A stretch of 64,000 nt of DNA from positions 186,001-250,000 of the forward strand of contig NZ_CP141184.1 in the NCBI RefSeq assembly GCF_035609205.1, read 5' to 3'. Numbering within the stretch: the first letter of the stretch is position 1; each line of letters begins with the position of its first letter. A program made the position numbers and the translations under genes. Under the pieces are notes generated by a model. The model worked only from the letters and a program-made list of their open reading frames with translations. It ran no database searches and was not told the origin of the DNA. Positions 17,789-26,989 of this stretch are shown here, one piece after another. The DNA comes from Hymenobacter sp. GOD-10R. Lineage in GTDB: Bacteria; Bacteroidota; Bacteroidia; Cytophagales; Hymenobacteraceae.

Positions 17789-19180
17789 TTAGTTCAGGTA
17801 CTGCGTAATATCGACAATACGACCTTCCACGGCCGTAATAGCTGCCACTAAGGGCGAGGCTAACAAGGTGCGGGCGCCAGGTCCCTGTCGGCCTTCAAAG
17901 TTGCGGTTCGAGGTAGAAACGCAGTAGGCACCAGCCGGAATCTTGTCCTCGTTCATGGCTAAGCAAGCGCTACAACCTGGTTCGCGCAACTCAAATCCTG
18001 CTTCGGCTAACACTTTGTCGATGCCTTCCGCTATGGCTTGCTGCTCCACCTGTTTCGAGCCGGGTACGATAATGGCCTCCACGTTTTGAGCTTTGTGCTT
18101 GCCTTTCACGTAGCTAGCTACCGTGCGCAAGTCCTCGATGCGAGAATTGGTGCAGCTGCCGATAAACACGTAGTTGATTTCTTTACCTAAGAGCGACTCG
18201 CCGGGCGCGAAGCCCATGTACTTGAGCGAGTTCTGGAAGCTCACGGCTTCGTTGCTGGCTACCTCAGTCGGAATCAACCCGTTGAGCGCGATACCCATGC
18301 CGGGGTTGGTGCCGTAGGTAATCATCGGGTAGATGTCCTGCGCGTCGAAGTGATACTCCGAATCGAACGTGGCGTCGGCGTCGGAGTATAGAGTGCGCCA
18401 GTAGGCAAGAGCCTGCTCCCAGCGCTCACCTTGCGGAGCGTACGGGCGACCATCTACGTAGGCGAAAGTGGTTTCATCAGGGGCAATCATGCCGCCGCGG
18501 GCGCCCATCTCGATGCTCATGTTGCAGAGCGTCATGCGGCCTTCCATGCTGAGGCTGCGGATAGCGCTGCCAGCGTACTCCACGAAGTAGCCCGTGGCAC
18601 CGCCGGTACCTAGCTTGGAGATAACATAAAGCGGTAAATCCTTAGCAGTTACACCACGGTGTAGGTCGCCTTCCACGGTGATACGCATGCGCTTGGGCTT
18701 GCTGATGAGCAAGCACTGCGAGGCCATTACCTGCGCCACCTGGCTCGTGCCGATGCCGAAGGCAATAGCGCCAAACGCGCCGTGCGTCGAGGTGTGGCTG
18801 TCGCCACATACGATGGTCATGCCAGGCTGGGTGAGGCCTAGCTCAGGTCCGATAACGTGCACAATACCTTGGCGCTCATGACCTAGGCCGTACAGCTCCA
18901 CGTCAAACTTTTCGCAGTTCTCGGTAAGCTTGTTTACCTGCGAGCGGGAGAGCGGCTCCTCGATGGGCAAGTGCTGGTTGCGCGTGGGCACGTTGTGGTC
19001 GGCCGTAGCGAGCATCTGATCCTTGCGGAACAGGGGCAGGCCGCGCGCAGTCAATTCGTCAAAAGCTTGGGGGCTCGTGACTTCGTGAATGAGGTGTTTA
19101 TCAATATAGACGACGGACAAGTCGCCGAAGGAGTTCACAACGTGAGCATCCCAAATCTTATCAAATAGAGTCTGTGCCAT
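17789..19180 (-). CDS. leuC: 3-isopropylmalate dehydratase large subunit
   Basis: 463 residues from the ATG at 19180 ([15 protein letters not shown]), the family's usual start. The open frame reaches 19249, but those extra codons are the family A repeat read as protein. The subunit carries the 4Fe-4S cluster; Cys ligands are visible in [14 protein letters not shown] and in [14 protein letters not shown], and [20 protein letters not shown] is the aconitase-type substrate motif. It lies between leuA and leuD in one minus-strand operon; 125 bases containing repeat A1 separate it from leuA, with the repeat ending only 12 bases before the start codon. Confidence 0.97.
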   Translation of the reverse strand: MAQTLFDKIWDAHVVNSFGDLSVVYIDKHLIHEVTSPQAFDELTARGLPLFRKDQMLATADHNVPTRNQHLPIEEPLSRSQVNKLTENCEKFDVELYGLGHERQGIVHVIGPELGLTQPGMTIVCGDSHTSTHGAFGAIAFGIGTSQVAQVMASQCLLISKPKRMRITVEGDLHRGVTAKDLPLYVISKLGTGGATGYFVEYAGSAIRSLSMEGRMTLCNMSIEMGARGGMIAPDETTFAYVDGRPYAPQGERWEQALAYWRTLYSDADATFDSEYHFDAQDIYPMITYGTNPGMGIALNGLIPTEVASNEAVSFQNSLKYMGFAPGESLLGKEINYVFIGSCTNSRIEDLRTVASYVKGKHKAQNVEAIIVPGSKQVEQQAIAEGIDKVLAEAGFELREPGCSACLAMNEDKIPAGAYCVSTSNRNFEGRQGPGARTLLASPLVAAITAVEGRIVDITQYLN

Positions 19181-19192
19181 GATGGGGTGGGT

Positions 19193-19292
19193 GTAGCGCG
19201 AAGCTCCAGCTTCGCGCATCGTTGAACGACTTGGGCTAGGTCGTCGCAACGATGATTGTTCAACGAGGCGCGAAGCTGGAGCTTCGCGTTAC
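19193..19292. repeat. Family A inverted repeat, copy A1 (leuA-leuC gap)
   Basis: About 100 bp bounded by GTAGCGCGAAGCTCCAGC on one side and its near-complement ending in GCGTTAC on the other. Each arm is itself a palindrome (GCGAAGCT-cc-AGCTTCGC), and inside the arms a second pair, ATCGTTGAACGA / TCGTTCAACGA-like, extends the fold. It lies inside the leu operon, 12 bases before the leuC start codon, so it would be a strong hairpin in the mRNA leader of leuC. Confidence 0.9.
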
Positions 19293-19305
19293 AACTACTT
19301 GCGGG

Positions 19306-20472
19306 CTAGCTTGCGGCAACCAGGTTTTCTTGTTCAACCAAGATGTGCAAATCTTCGTCCACAACTTCTTTTTTACGGTCGGCGAGCACTAGGAACGAAG
19401 CGTAAGCTTGATCTAACACACTTTTATTGAACGCATAGCCGATCTTCTGCAGCCGGTAACCCAGCGCGGCGCGGCCCGAACGAGCCGTCAGGACAATCGA
19501 CGAATCGGGGGCGCCTACTTCGCGCGGGTCAATGATTTCGTACGTCTCGCGGTGCTTGATCACGCCATCCTGGTGGATGCCGCTGGAGTGCGAGAAGGCA
19601 TTGGCACCCACAATAGCTTTGTTGGCCTGCACCGGCATACCCATCATGTGCGACACCATCGTTGACGTTTCGGTCAGCAGCTTGGTATTGATATTAGTAT
19701 CGAGGTTCAGGTAAGGGTGCTGGCGCAAAATCATCACGACTTCTTCCAACGCCGTGTTGCCAGCCCGCTCGCCGACGCCGTTGATGGTGCACTCAATCTG
19801 CCGGGCGCCGTGTACCACACCCGCAATGGAGTTAGCCGTAGCTAGACCTAGGTCATTATGGCAGTGCGTAGAAAGCGTCACGTTCTCAATGCCTTTCACG
19901 TTCTCGCGCAAGAACCTGATCTTGGCGCCGTACTCTTCGGGCAGGCAGTAGCCGGTGGTATCAGGAATGTTGAGCACGGTGGCGCCAGCCTTAATTACGG
20001 CTTCGCACACGCGAGCTAGATACACGTTATCGGTGCGGCCAGCGTCTTCGGCGTAAAACTCCACATCTTCCACGAAGGATTTAGCTAGCTTCACGGCGGC
20101 AATGGCGCGCTCCAATACGAGTTCCTGCGTCGAGCAGAGCTTGTGCTTCACATGCAGCTCGGAAGTACCAATGCCGGTATGAATGCGCGGATAACGGGCT
20201 AGCTTCAGGGCGTCAGCCGCCACGCGAATATCATTTTCAACGGCCCGGGTCAGGCCGCACACAGTAGCTTCTTTGGTTTGGGCAGCAATGGCGTGCACCG
20301 CCGCAAAATCACCGGGGCTCGAAACGGGGAAACCGGCTTCGATAACATCTACGCCTAGCAGTTCAAGCTGCCGGGCAATAACAAGTTTCTCTTCCCTGTT
20401 TAGCTTGCATCCTGGCACTTGCTCCCCGTCGCGTAGGGTGGTGTCGAAGATTTGGATTCGTTGAGCCGTCAT
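19306..20472 (-). CDS. leuA: 2-isopropylmalate synthase, short form without regulatory domain
   Basis: 388 residues. It condenses acetyl-CoA with 2-oxoisovalerate, the committed step to leucine. The HMGL-like TIM barrel is intact: [16 protein letters not shown] (metal-binding Asp and catalytic Arg), [16 protein letters not shown] (metal-binding His pair), [14 protein letters not shown], and [11 protein letters not shown]. The chain stops at about 390 residues soon after the linker subdomains, so the C-terminal LeuA dimer domain that binds leucine in enzymes of around 500 residues is missing. A homocitrate- or citramalate-synthase-like role is possible for short forms, but the operon with leuC, leuD and leuB argues for isopropylmalate. 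Confidence 0.93.
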   Translation of the reverse strand: MTAQRIQIFDTTLRDGEQVPGCKLNREEKLVIARQLELLGVDVIEAGFPVSSPGDFAAVHAIAAQTKEATVCGLTRAVENDIRVAADALKLARYPRIHTGIGTSELHVKHKLCSTQELVLERAIAAVKLAKSFVEDVEFYAEDAGRTDNVYLARVCEAVIKAGATVLNIPDTTGYCLPEEYGAKIRFLRENVKGIENVTLSTHCHNDLGLATANSIAGVVHGARQIECTINGVGERAGNTALEEVVMILRQHPYLNLDTNINTKLLTETSTMVSHMMGMPVQANKAIVGANAFSHSSGIHQDGVIKHRETYEIIDPREVGAPDSSIVLTARSGRAALGYRLQKIGYAFNKSVLDQAYASFLVLADRKKEVVDEDLHILVEQENLVAAS

Positions 20473-20627
20473 TGTGTTGTTGCTGTTTGCTTACAGAATT
20501 CAGCATGCAACATGTCGGTTTAAAAACAGCTATGAAAATTATTTTTAAGAGGCTTTACTATTTCTAATACTTTAATCATCTGTTAAAATTAACTGTTTAT
20601 CAAGTAGTTGCCCTTTTTTTAAGTACA

Positions 20628-22172
20628 ATGCCTAACGGAAACACAGATCCAGTTTTTAGCTTAGTCAATTCCCTAACCCGCTCCGAAAAGCGTCACTTCC
20701 GCCTGTTCTGTAACCGCCAAGGCTCAACGGAAGGCCTGAAGTTCTTGCAGCTCTTCGACGCCCTCGACAACCTAGAGCAGTACGATGAGGAGCGGATTCT
20801 TGCGCAGGTGCCTTCTATCAAGAAGATACAGCTAGCGAACCTAAAGGCTAACCTCTACCGGCAGCTCCTATCCAGCCTGCGGGTGTACCAGGCGCATCAA
20901 AACCCTGATATTCAGCTGCACGAGCAGCTCGACTACGCCCGCGTGCTCTACAACAAAGGCTTCTATCAACAGAGTCTGAAAATGTTGGAGAAGGTGAAAG
21001 CTGCCGCCCAGCAGGCCGAAATGCCGCACGTAGCCCTCATTGCCATCGACTTCGAGAAGATGATCGAGTCGCAGTACATCACGCGCAGCTTGCAAGGGCA
21101 CGCGGAGGTATTGGCAGCCGAGGCGCAGGATACGGTGAAGCACCTAGGTCAGCTGCACGAGCTGTCGAACCTGTCGCTGCGCATGTACGGGTTATACTTG
21201 AAAGTAGGCCATGCCCGCAACCAGGAAGATAATGAGGAAGTAACCAGCTTCTTCCGGAGCAACCTCGTGTCCTTGGATTTGCCGGAGGCAGGCTTTTTCG
21301 AGAAGCTCTACTATTACCAGGCGCACGTGTGGTACTACACCATCGTGCAAGATTTTAAAGCGTGCTACCGCTACGCGCAGAAGTGGGTGGATTTGTTTGA
21401 AGAAACGCCCGCCATGAAAGACGCGCAGACCATGCTCTACATTAAAGGGCTGCACAACCTGCTGGCGGTGCTCTACAACTTGCTGTACTACAGTAAGTTT
21501 ATGGAGGTGCTGAAGACACTAGAAGAGTTTGCCGCCGACCAAGACCGTCGCACGACACCGAACACGGAGATCTTGCTGTTCCTGCACATCTACCAGCACC
21601 GCATCAACGCCTACTTTATGGAAGGCCGCTTCACCGACGGGCTAGCTATTGTGCCGGAGTTGTTGGAAGACATGCACGAGTACCAGCGCCAGCTGGACCC
21701 ACACCGCGTGCTGGTGCTCTACTATAAAATAGCGAGCCTCTACTTTGGCAGCGGTGATAATCGCCGAGCCATCGAGTACCTCGACAAAGTAATCCACCAC
21801 CGCGAAGGCAGCTTGCGCGAAGATTTGCAGTGCTTTGCGCGTATCCTGCGCCTTATTGCCTACTACGAGGCCGGCGAAGACGACGGACTAGAGTATCAGA
21901 TTCGGTCGGTGTATCACTTCCTGGGTAAAATGAACAACCAGCAGCAGATGCAAGTGGAAATCTTTCGCTTCCTGCGCAACCTAGGTAACGTGGAGCCCAC
22001 TCGGGTGAAGGAAGCATTCATCAACTTGAAAGAGAAGTTAATCAGCATTGCGGACAATCCCTTTGAACGGCGGCCTTTCCTGTACCTGGATATTATCTCG
22101 TGGCTGGAAAGCAAGATCGAGGGGGTGTCCGTGCAGGATATAATGAAGCGGAAAGTGCTGCAAATGAAATAA
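20628..22172 (+). CDS. Conserved helical-repeat (TPR-like) protein of unknown function
   Basis: 514 residues, no signal peptide or membrane segment, so cytoplasmic. The sequence is almost wholly alpha-helical with many Leu/Tyr-rich helix pairs of about 34-40 residues (for example LDYARVLYNKGFYQQSLKML and LVLYYKIASLYFGSGDNRRA), which is the look of TPR solenoids. The N-terminus has SLVNSLTRSEKRHFRLFC. I do not recognise a catalytic motif. It is divergent from leuA with a 155-base shared AT-rich gap, but nothing links it to leucine synthesis. Proteins of this type are widespread in Bacteroidota as hypothetical TPR proteins. Confidence 0.8.
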   Translation: MPNGNTDPVFSLVNSLTRSEKRHFRLFCNRQGSTEGLKFLQLFDALDNLEQYDEERILAQVPSIKKIQLANLKANLYRQLLSSLRVYQAHQNPDIQLHEQLDYARVLYNKGFYQQSLKMLEKVKAAAQQAEMPHVALIAIDFEKMIESQYITRSLQGHAEVLAAEAQDTVKHLGQLHELSNLSLRMYGLYLKVGHARNQEDNEEVTSFFRSNLVSLDLPEAGFFEKLYYYQAHVWYYTIVQDFKACYRYAQKWVDLFEETPAMKDAQTMLYIKGLHNLLAVLYNLLYYSKFMEVLKTLEEFAADQDRRTTPNTEILLFLHIYQHRINAYFMEGRFTDGLAIVPELLEDMHEYQRQLDPHRVLVLYYKIASLYFGSGDNRRAIEYLDKVIHHREGSLREDLQCFARILRLIAYYEAGEDDGLEYQIRSVYHFLGKMNNQQQMQVEIFRFLRNLGNVEPTRVKEAFINLKEKLISIADNPFERRPFLYLDIISWLESKIEGVSVQDIMKRKVLQMK

Positions 22173-22204
22173 GGGCAGGCATAGAAGCATATAGCGACCT
22201 AAGA

Positions 22205-22313
22205 AGAACGGTCATGCTGAGCTTGCCGAAGCATCTCGCGTGCAGTAGTAAACCTGATGAGGGGAGTTACCATTGCACGCGAGATGCTTCGGCAAGCTCA
22301 GCATGACCGTTCT
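22205..22313. repeat. Family B long inverted repeat, copy B1
   Basis: Arms of 39 bases (22205-22243 and 22275-22313) are perfect complements, starting AGAACGGTCATGCTGAGC and ending at GCATGACCGTTCT, around a 31-base loop beginning AGTAGTAAACC. It lies between the TPR-like gene and the alpha-galactosidase gene. A stem this long would form in RNA from either strand. Confidence 0.92.
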
Positions 22314-22407
22314 AGTATTTTAGTGGTGCTATTATTTACCTTGCTAGCCCCTCCGCAAAAGCTACCTAGCTTTCGTGCTGCACCATATCCACCCACTCAC
22401 GACTCGA

Positions 22408-24261
22408 ATGACCTTGAAACGTACGCTTTTGCTCAGCAGCGCCTTGCTCGGCCTTGCGCCAGCTTCCTCCTTCGCCCAAAAAGCTAGCCCCAAGCCAACT
22501 GATTTTCACCAATGGGCCGCCACGCCGCCAATGGGCTGGAATAGCTGGGACTGCTACGGCCCGACGGTGGTAGAGAAAGAAGTGAAGGCCAACGCCGACT
22601 ACATGGCCAGCAAGCTCAAGGCGTACGGTTGGGACTACGTGGTGGTCGATATTCGCTGGTACGTGGGCAACGACACGGCCCACGGCTACAACGAGAAAAA
22701 TCCGGAGTACAACATCGACCAGTACGGCCGCTTCACGCCGGCGCCGAACCGGTTTCCGTCGGCGGCTGGGGGCAAGGGCTTCAAGCCGCTGGCCGATTAC
22801 ATGCACAGCAAGGGCCTAAAGTTCGGCATTCACATTATGCGCGGCGTGCCGGTGGAAGCCGTGAAGCGCAAGCTGCCCATCCTAGGTACCAAAGTCACCG
22901 CGGCCGATATTCACACGACGGAAGGGCAGTGCAACTGGCTCCACGACATGTACACCATCGTGGCTGGTAAGCCGGGGGCGCAGGAATACTATAACTCGAT
23001 CTTCGAGCTATATGCGTCGTGGGGCGTTGATTTCGTGAAGATTGACGACTTGTCAGAACCCTACCACACGGCTGAAATCGAGATGATCCGTAAGGCTATC
23101 GACCGCACGGGCCGCAAGATTGTGCTGAGCATGTCGCCGGGCGAAACGCCGATTGCTGATGCCAAACACGCCCAACAGCACGCCAACATGTGGCGCACCG
23201 TGGGCGACTTCTGGGACAGCTGGGAGCAGCTCAAAGAGCACTTCGACGTGTGCGAGCGATGGGCGCCCTACATCATGCCCGGTGCCTGGCCCGACGCCGA
23301 TATGCTGCCCCTGGGTCGCCTAGGCATCCGGGCCGAGCGCGGCGACGACCGCATGACACGCTTCACCAAAGATGAGCAGCACACACTCATGACGTTGTGG
23401 AGCATCTTCCGCTCTCCGCTCATGTTCGGTGGCGATTTGCCCAGCAACGACCCCTTTACCTTGTCATTGCTGACGAATAAGAACGTGCTGGCAGTACATC
23501 ACAACAGCAAGAACAACAAGCAGCTATTCCGCAACGGCGACGCTGTTGGTTGGATGGCCGACGATCCGCAAACCGGCGACAAATACCTAGCTCTCTTCAA
23601 CGCCGCCGACCAGAAGCCCGCCGATGAGAAAGATGCCAAGTGGGTGAGCAGCCAGATCACGCGGCAGAACGTTAGCCAAACGGTAGATATCGACGTTACG
23701 GGTGCCAAAAAGCTGTACCTGTGCGTGCGCGGTGGCGCAGACGGCACCGCCTGGGACCACGCCAACTGGCTCAACCCAACGCTCACCAACGGCGATAAAA
23801 CCTTGCAGCTAACCACCGCAACCTGGAAAGAAGCGTCGGCAGGTTGGGGTAAGACCACGGTGAACAAATCCGTATCGGGTGGCCCCTTAACGGTCGACGG
23901 CAAGGTGTACGAAAACGGTATCGGCACCCACGCCAACTCGGTGATTGAGTATGATTTGCCGGCTGGCTACACACGATTCAAGGCCACCGTAGGGCTGGAC
24001 AAAGCGGCTGCTGGGCAAAACACCGGCGGTACGCTCAAGTTCTTGGTATTCACTACGAGCCCTATGCAGGCTATGCCGCCCGACTCGGCGCGCATATCGG
24101 TGGCGCTCAAAGACCTAGGTTTTCCAGCCGGCGTCACGGTACAAGATTTATGGACGGGCCGGAAAGTGGGCACCTTCACGCAAGGTTTCTCGCCGTTTAT
24201 CCGGCGGCACGGCGCGGGTTTCTACCACGTGTCAGCTAGCACCAGCGGCAAGAAGTCGTAA
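22408..24261 (+). CDS. Alpha-galactosidase (GH27) with C-terminal NPCBM domain, secreted
   Basis: 617 residues from the ATG at 22408; an outer GTG at 22375 would add 11 residues before the signal peptide. The signal peptide (MTLKRTLLLSSALLG...) has a probable cut after SSFA. The GH27 barrel shows PPMGWNSWDCYGPTV, the nucleophile in FVKIDDLSEP (Asp213), and the acid/base in WPDADMLPLG (Asp298). A C-terminal beta domain with YENGIGTHANSVIEYDLP is the NPCBM carbohydrate-binding type. It should release terminal alpha-galactosyl residues outside the cytoplasm. No SusCD pair or other glycan genes adjoin it. A terminator follows at 24292. Confidence 0.93.
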   Translation: MTLKRTLLLSSALLGLAPASSFAQKASPKPTDFHQWAATPPMGWNSWDCYGPTVVEKEVKANADYMASKLKAYGWDYVVVDIRWYVGNDTAHGYNEKNPEYNIDQYGRFTPAPNRFPSAAGGKGFKPLADYMHSKGLKFGIHIMRGVPVEAVKRKLPILGTKVTAADIHTTEGQCNWLHDMYTIVAGKPGAQEYYNSIFELYASWGVDFVKIDDLSEPYHTAEIEMIRKAIDRTGRKIVLSMSPGETPIADAKHAQQHANMWRTVGDFWDSWEQLKEHFDVCERWAPYIMPGAWPDADMLPLGRLGIRAERGDDRMTRFTKDEQHTLMTLWSIFRSPLMFGGDLPSNDPFTLSLLTNKNVLAVHHNSKNNKQLFRNGDAVGWMADDPQTGDKYLALFNAADQKPADEKDAKWVSSQITRQNVSQTVDIDVTGAKKLYLCVRGGADGTAWDHANWLNPTLTNGDKTLQLTTATWKEASAGWGKTTVNKSVSGGPLTVDGKVYENGIGTHANSVIEYDLPAGYTRFKATVGLDKAAAGQNTGGTLKFLVFTTSPMQAMPPDSARISVALKDLGFPAGVTVQDLWTGRKVGTFTQGFSPFIRRHGAGFYHVSASTSGKKS

Positions 24262-24291
24262 GCTAGCTGGCCAATTTAAGCGAAGGTAATT

Positions 24292-24333
24292 AGAGGGCTT
24301 ATCACATGCTTATGTGATAAGCCCTCTTTGTTT
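24292..24333 (+). terminator. Terminator of the alpha-galactosidase gene
   Basis: A perfect 16-bp stem, AGAGGGCTTATCACAT (24292-24307) with ATGTGATAAGCCCTCT (24312-24327), a four-base loop GCTT and a T-rich tail TTGTTTC. Confidence 0.95.
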
Positions 24334-24340
24334 CGGTGCA

Positions 24341-24348
24341 TACTTTTG
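24341..24348 (+). promoter_or_regulatory. Putative -7 box of the ECF sigma gene
   Basis: TACTTTTG matches TAnnTTTG and lies 47 bases before the ATG at 24396, just after the preceding terminator. A TTTG at 24327-24330 is too close to be the -33 box, so the call rests on the -7 element and placement. Confidence 0.45.
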
Positions 24349-24395
24349 TAACGCCTTAATCGACAGATTAATGCAGTATAAAAGTGCGGCTAGTT

Positions 24396-24995
24396 ATGCC
24401 TCCTGACGAAAACGCTGACATACTGGAAAGCCGGCTGGCGACGCTGCAACACGCTGATGAAGAAGCCTTCATGGAGCTGCTGTTTCGCTCGTTTTATCAG
24501 CCGCTGGGCAACGTCATCTACCGGGTAGTACAAGATCGAGCTGCCGCCGAGGACCTGTTGCAGGACCTCTTTCTGAAAGTATGGAATAACCGCGGCACGC
24601 TCGTCATCACGACGACTTACAAAGCGTATCTCTACCGCGCCGCTATGAATACGGCTTTGCACCACCTGCAAAAGCACAAGTACCAAGTGGCCTGGGACGA
24701 TGCACGCGTTCCTGAACCGAGCCGCAACGACACGGCCGACAATTTGGCCGGCGAAGAAGTCGAGCTAGCAGTAGCTGGTGCTCTCGAAGCGCTGCCACCG
24801 CAGTGTCGGGCGGTGTTCGTGATGAGCCGGGAAGAGGGCATGAGCTACCGCCAAATTGCCGAAGCCCTGAACGTGGCCCCTAAAACCGTCGAAAACCAGA
24901 TGGGCAAAGCGCTGCGGCTGTTGCGGGAGCGGCTAAGTGGTTTCCTGTCAGGCATGAGCATGTGCGTAGCGATGATGGTTGAAAATATTTTTTGA
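24396..24995 (+). CDS. ECF-type RNA polymerase sigma-70 factor
   Basis: 199 residues from the ATG at 24396 (an outer GTG at 24384 adds four codons). Region 2 is seen as EAFMELLFRSFYQPLGN followed by DRAAAEDLLQDLFLKVW, and region 4 as LEALPPQCRAVFVMSREE then SYRQIAEALNVAPKTVENQ, a helix-turn-helix for the -35 element. It belongs to the Bacteroidota FecI-like branch that pairs with FecR anti-sigma factors. A FecR gene lies 0.9 kb downstream in the same direction, with a GIN-domain lipoprotein gene between. Likely regulation is release by the FecR protein on a signal from the cell surface. Confidence 0.93.
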   Translation: MPPDENADILESRLATLQHADEEAFMELLFRSFYQPLGNVIYRVVQDRAAAEDLLQDLFLKVWNNRGTLVITTTYKAYLYRAAMNTALHHLQKHKYQVAWDDARVPEPSRNDTADNLAGEEVELAVAGALEALPPQCRAVFVMSREEGMSYRQIAEALNVAPKTVENQMGKALRLLRERLSGFLSGMSMCVAMMVENIF

Positions 24996-25072
24996 AAGAG
25001 CGTGGGGGTGAAGGCTAGGTTTTGGGTCATAGGATCAAATCAGCTTTTCTAACCTACTCACCTTTCCAAGCA

Positions 25073-25795
25073 ATGAAAAAAGTACTGCTCTCTATGTTCC
25101 TCCCTATGCTGTTCCTCTCGGCCTGCGACAATGATTTGATAGCGCCCAATGTGCGAGGCGTCGGCCCAACGGAATCGGAAACACGCACGCTGAACAGCTT
25201 CAGCAGCGTAGAGTTGAAGATTGATGCAGAGGTTGTTCTCACGCAAGGCCCCACGCAAGAAGTGCGCATCGAAGCCCAGCGTAACATCCTCGACGTTCTG
25301 GAAACGGAGCTTTCCGGCAACAAGCTCGAAATCGAATATGGCCACCACAATGTGCGTGGTCACGACCCGGTGAAAGTGTACATCACCGTGCCTTCGCTCT
25401 CCGAGGTGGAGGTAGCTGGCTCCGGCAAGATTCATAGCGCCACCCCCTGGACGGCAAGCAGCTTCCGCTCGCACGTATCCGGGTCGGGCGAGATTATCAT
25501 GACTTTTGCGAAAGTGGATGGCCTGCGGACAAACGTATCAGGTTCGGGTGAGGTGCGCCTGAGCGGAGTGGCGCAGAGCCATAACACAACCATTAGCGGC
25601 TCGGGTAAGATCTACGCCTATGATCTCACCAGCCAGGACACGTATGCTTCTATTAGCGGTTCGGGTAAAACCTATGTGTCTGCTGCCCGCACGCTGGAAG
25701 TTGACCTGAGCGGGAGCGGCTCGGTGTATTACCGCGGCAATCCGAAGGTAAGCTCCCGTATTTCCGGCTCGGGCAAAGTGCTATCCGAGAATTAA
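25073..25795 (+). CDS. GIN-domain (DUF2807) lipoprotein, putative adhesin head
   Basis: 240 residues from the ATG at 25073 (MKKVLLSMFLPMLFLSAC), whose lipobox LSAC argues for export and lipid anchoring; the frame extends to a TTG at 25022, which was not used. The mature part has the GIN/DUF2807 pattern, a right-handed beta-helix read by repeated SGSG turns: VAGSGKIHS, VSGSGEIIM, VSGSGEVRL, ISGSGKIYA, ISGSGKTYV, LSGSGSVYY and ISGSGKVLS. Such proteins are usually described as putative autotransporter adhesin heads; direct functional data are scarce. Its place between a sigma factor and its FecR partner is unusual and suggests a regulated surface protein. Confidence 0.87.
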   Translation: MKKVLLSMFLPMLFLSACDNDLIAPNVRGVGPTESETRTLNSFSSVELKIDAEVVLTQGPTQEVRIEAQRNILDVLETELSGNKLEIEYGHHNVRGHDPVKVYITVPSLSEVEVAGSGKIHSATPWTASSFRSHVSGSGEIIMTFAKVDGLRTNVSGSGEVRLSGVAQSHNTTISGSGKIYAYDLTSQDTYASISGSGKTYVSAARTLEVDLSGSGSVYYRGNPKVSSRISGSGKVLSEN

Positions 25796-25809
25796 ATCAC
25801 TAGCGTCAG

Positions 25810-25853
25810 CTTAGTCGTCCGCGCAATGAGTGACCTAGGTGCGGACGACTAAG
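25810..25853. other. 13-bp-stem hairpin between the GIN-domain and fecR-type genes
   Basis: CTTAGTCGTCCGC (25810-25822) pairs perfectly with GCGGACGACTAAG (25841-25853) around an 18-base loop. No T-run follows on either strand, so it is not a standard terminator. It may limit read-through into the anti-sigma gene or protect the upstream mRNA. Confidence 0.55.
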
Positions 25854-25900
25854 GTGGCGCCACTACCAGGACCAAACTCCTAGAACTGCTCCTCCCAACT

Positions 25901-26956
25901 ATGGCCGATTTCTTACCCGATTCCGATGTTCCGTGGGAGTTGCTGGCCAAGCACTTGGCCGGCGAAGCTTCTGCGTCGGAGCAGCAGCAATTGCACCACT
26001 GGCTGGCCGTTGAGCCAAGTCGGTTGCAGCTGCTCACCGACGCCACACGGACCTGGGAGCGGGGCAGAAACACAATGAAAGCGTTTACGGAAGCCGACGT
26101 GGAGCCCGCCTGGCAACGCTTCCGCACTTCGGCTGGCCTAGCTCCAACGCCGCCAGCCGAAGCTAGCCCGGCTCGGGTTGTGCCGATGTGGTCGACGCCA
26201 ATAGGCATAATGCGTATTGCCGCTGCTCTTGCCTTGTGCATCGGCGTGTGGGGTCTGATGCGGGCGTGGTTACCAAAAAAGCTAGGCACTCAAGAAGTTA
26301 CTGTAGCAGCCGGTCCCAAAATTCAGCTGACCACCTTGCCCGACGGCAGCCGCGTGTGGGTGAACCGCAACTCTACGCTGACGTATGGCGCTAACTTCAA
26401 CGGGGCGACCCGCGAAGTGCGCCTGCAAGGCGAGGCTTTCTTTGAGGTGAAAAAGGACCACGGCCGTCCCTTCACGGTGCTGGCCCACGATACTCGTACG
26501 CGGGTGCTGGGTACTTCCTTCAACGTGCGCGCCTACCCAGCCGAAGATTCGGTGGAGGTGGCTGTCGTGACGGGGCGGGTCTCCTTTCTGCCTAGCTCCC
26601 GTGTGAAGCCCGCCGCCCCCGATTCGCTGCTCTTACCAGGCCGCAGAGGGGTGATCTACAAGGAAACACCGCTCGTAGTCGCGCAGCATTCTATTACCGA
26701 TTTCAACTTTCGGGCGTGGCAGCGGCAGGAGTTAGTGTTTGATAACCAACCACTCCGCGAGGTAGCGCAAGATCTAGCGCGTTACTACGGCACGCCTGTC
26801 AAGCTGGCCCGGCCAGCCTTAGGCGAGTGCCGGTTCACCGGCTCCTTCCGGCAAGTGACGTTGTCGCAGGCGCTACACATCGTCAGCCTTTCGGCGGGCC
26901 TGACCGTCGCGCAGTCTGCCGAGGGCTATGTGCTCGATGGCGCGGGCTGCCGCTAG
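25901..26956 (+). CDS. FecR-family anti-sigma factor
   Basis: 351 residues. A cytoplasmic N-terminal region (WELLAKHLAGEASASEQQQL), expected to bind the sigma factor, is followed by one membrane segment (about 103-126, IMRIAAALALCIGVWGLM). The periplasmic FecR domain has TLPDGSRVWVNRNSTLTYG, VRLQGEAFFEVKKD and TRTRVLGTSFNVRAYP, and the C-terminal DUF4974 region has LVFDNQPLREVAQDLARYYG. Normally FecR is signalled by the STN domain of a TonB-dependent receptor; here the next gene (33 bases downstream) has an STN domain but no receptor barrel. Confidence 0.93.
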   Translation: MADFLPDSDVPWELLAKHLAGEASASEQQQLHHWLAVEPSRLQLLTDATRTWERGRNTMKAFTEADVEPAWQRFRTSAGLAPTPPAEASPARVVPMWSTPIGIMRIAAALALCIGVWGLMRAWLPKKLGTQEVTVAAGPKIQLTTLPDGSRVWVNRNSTLTYGANFNGATREVRLQGEAFFEVKKDHGRPFTVLAHDTRTRVLGTSFNVRAYPAEDSVEVAVVTGRVSFLPSSRVKPAAPDSLLLPGRRGVIYKETPLVVAQHSITDFNFRAWQRQELVFDNQPLREVAQDLARYYGTPVKLARPALGECRFTGSFRQVTLSQALHIVSLSAGLTVAQSAEGYVLDGAGCR

Positions 26957-26989
26957 CCCTTCTCTCTTCTATTCAGACTTCTACTTACT

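Noticed and set aside
23499..23936. Antisense frame of 145 codons within the alpha-galactosidase gene
   Set aside because: A shadow of a GC-rich coding region; the sense strand has clear GH27 motifs.
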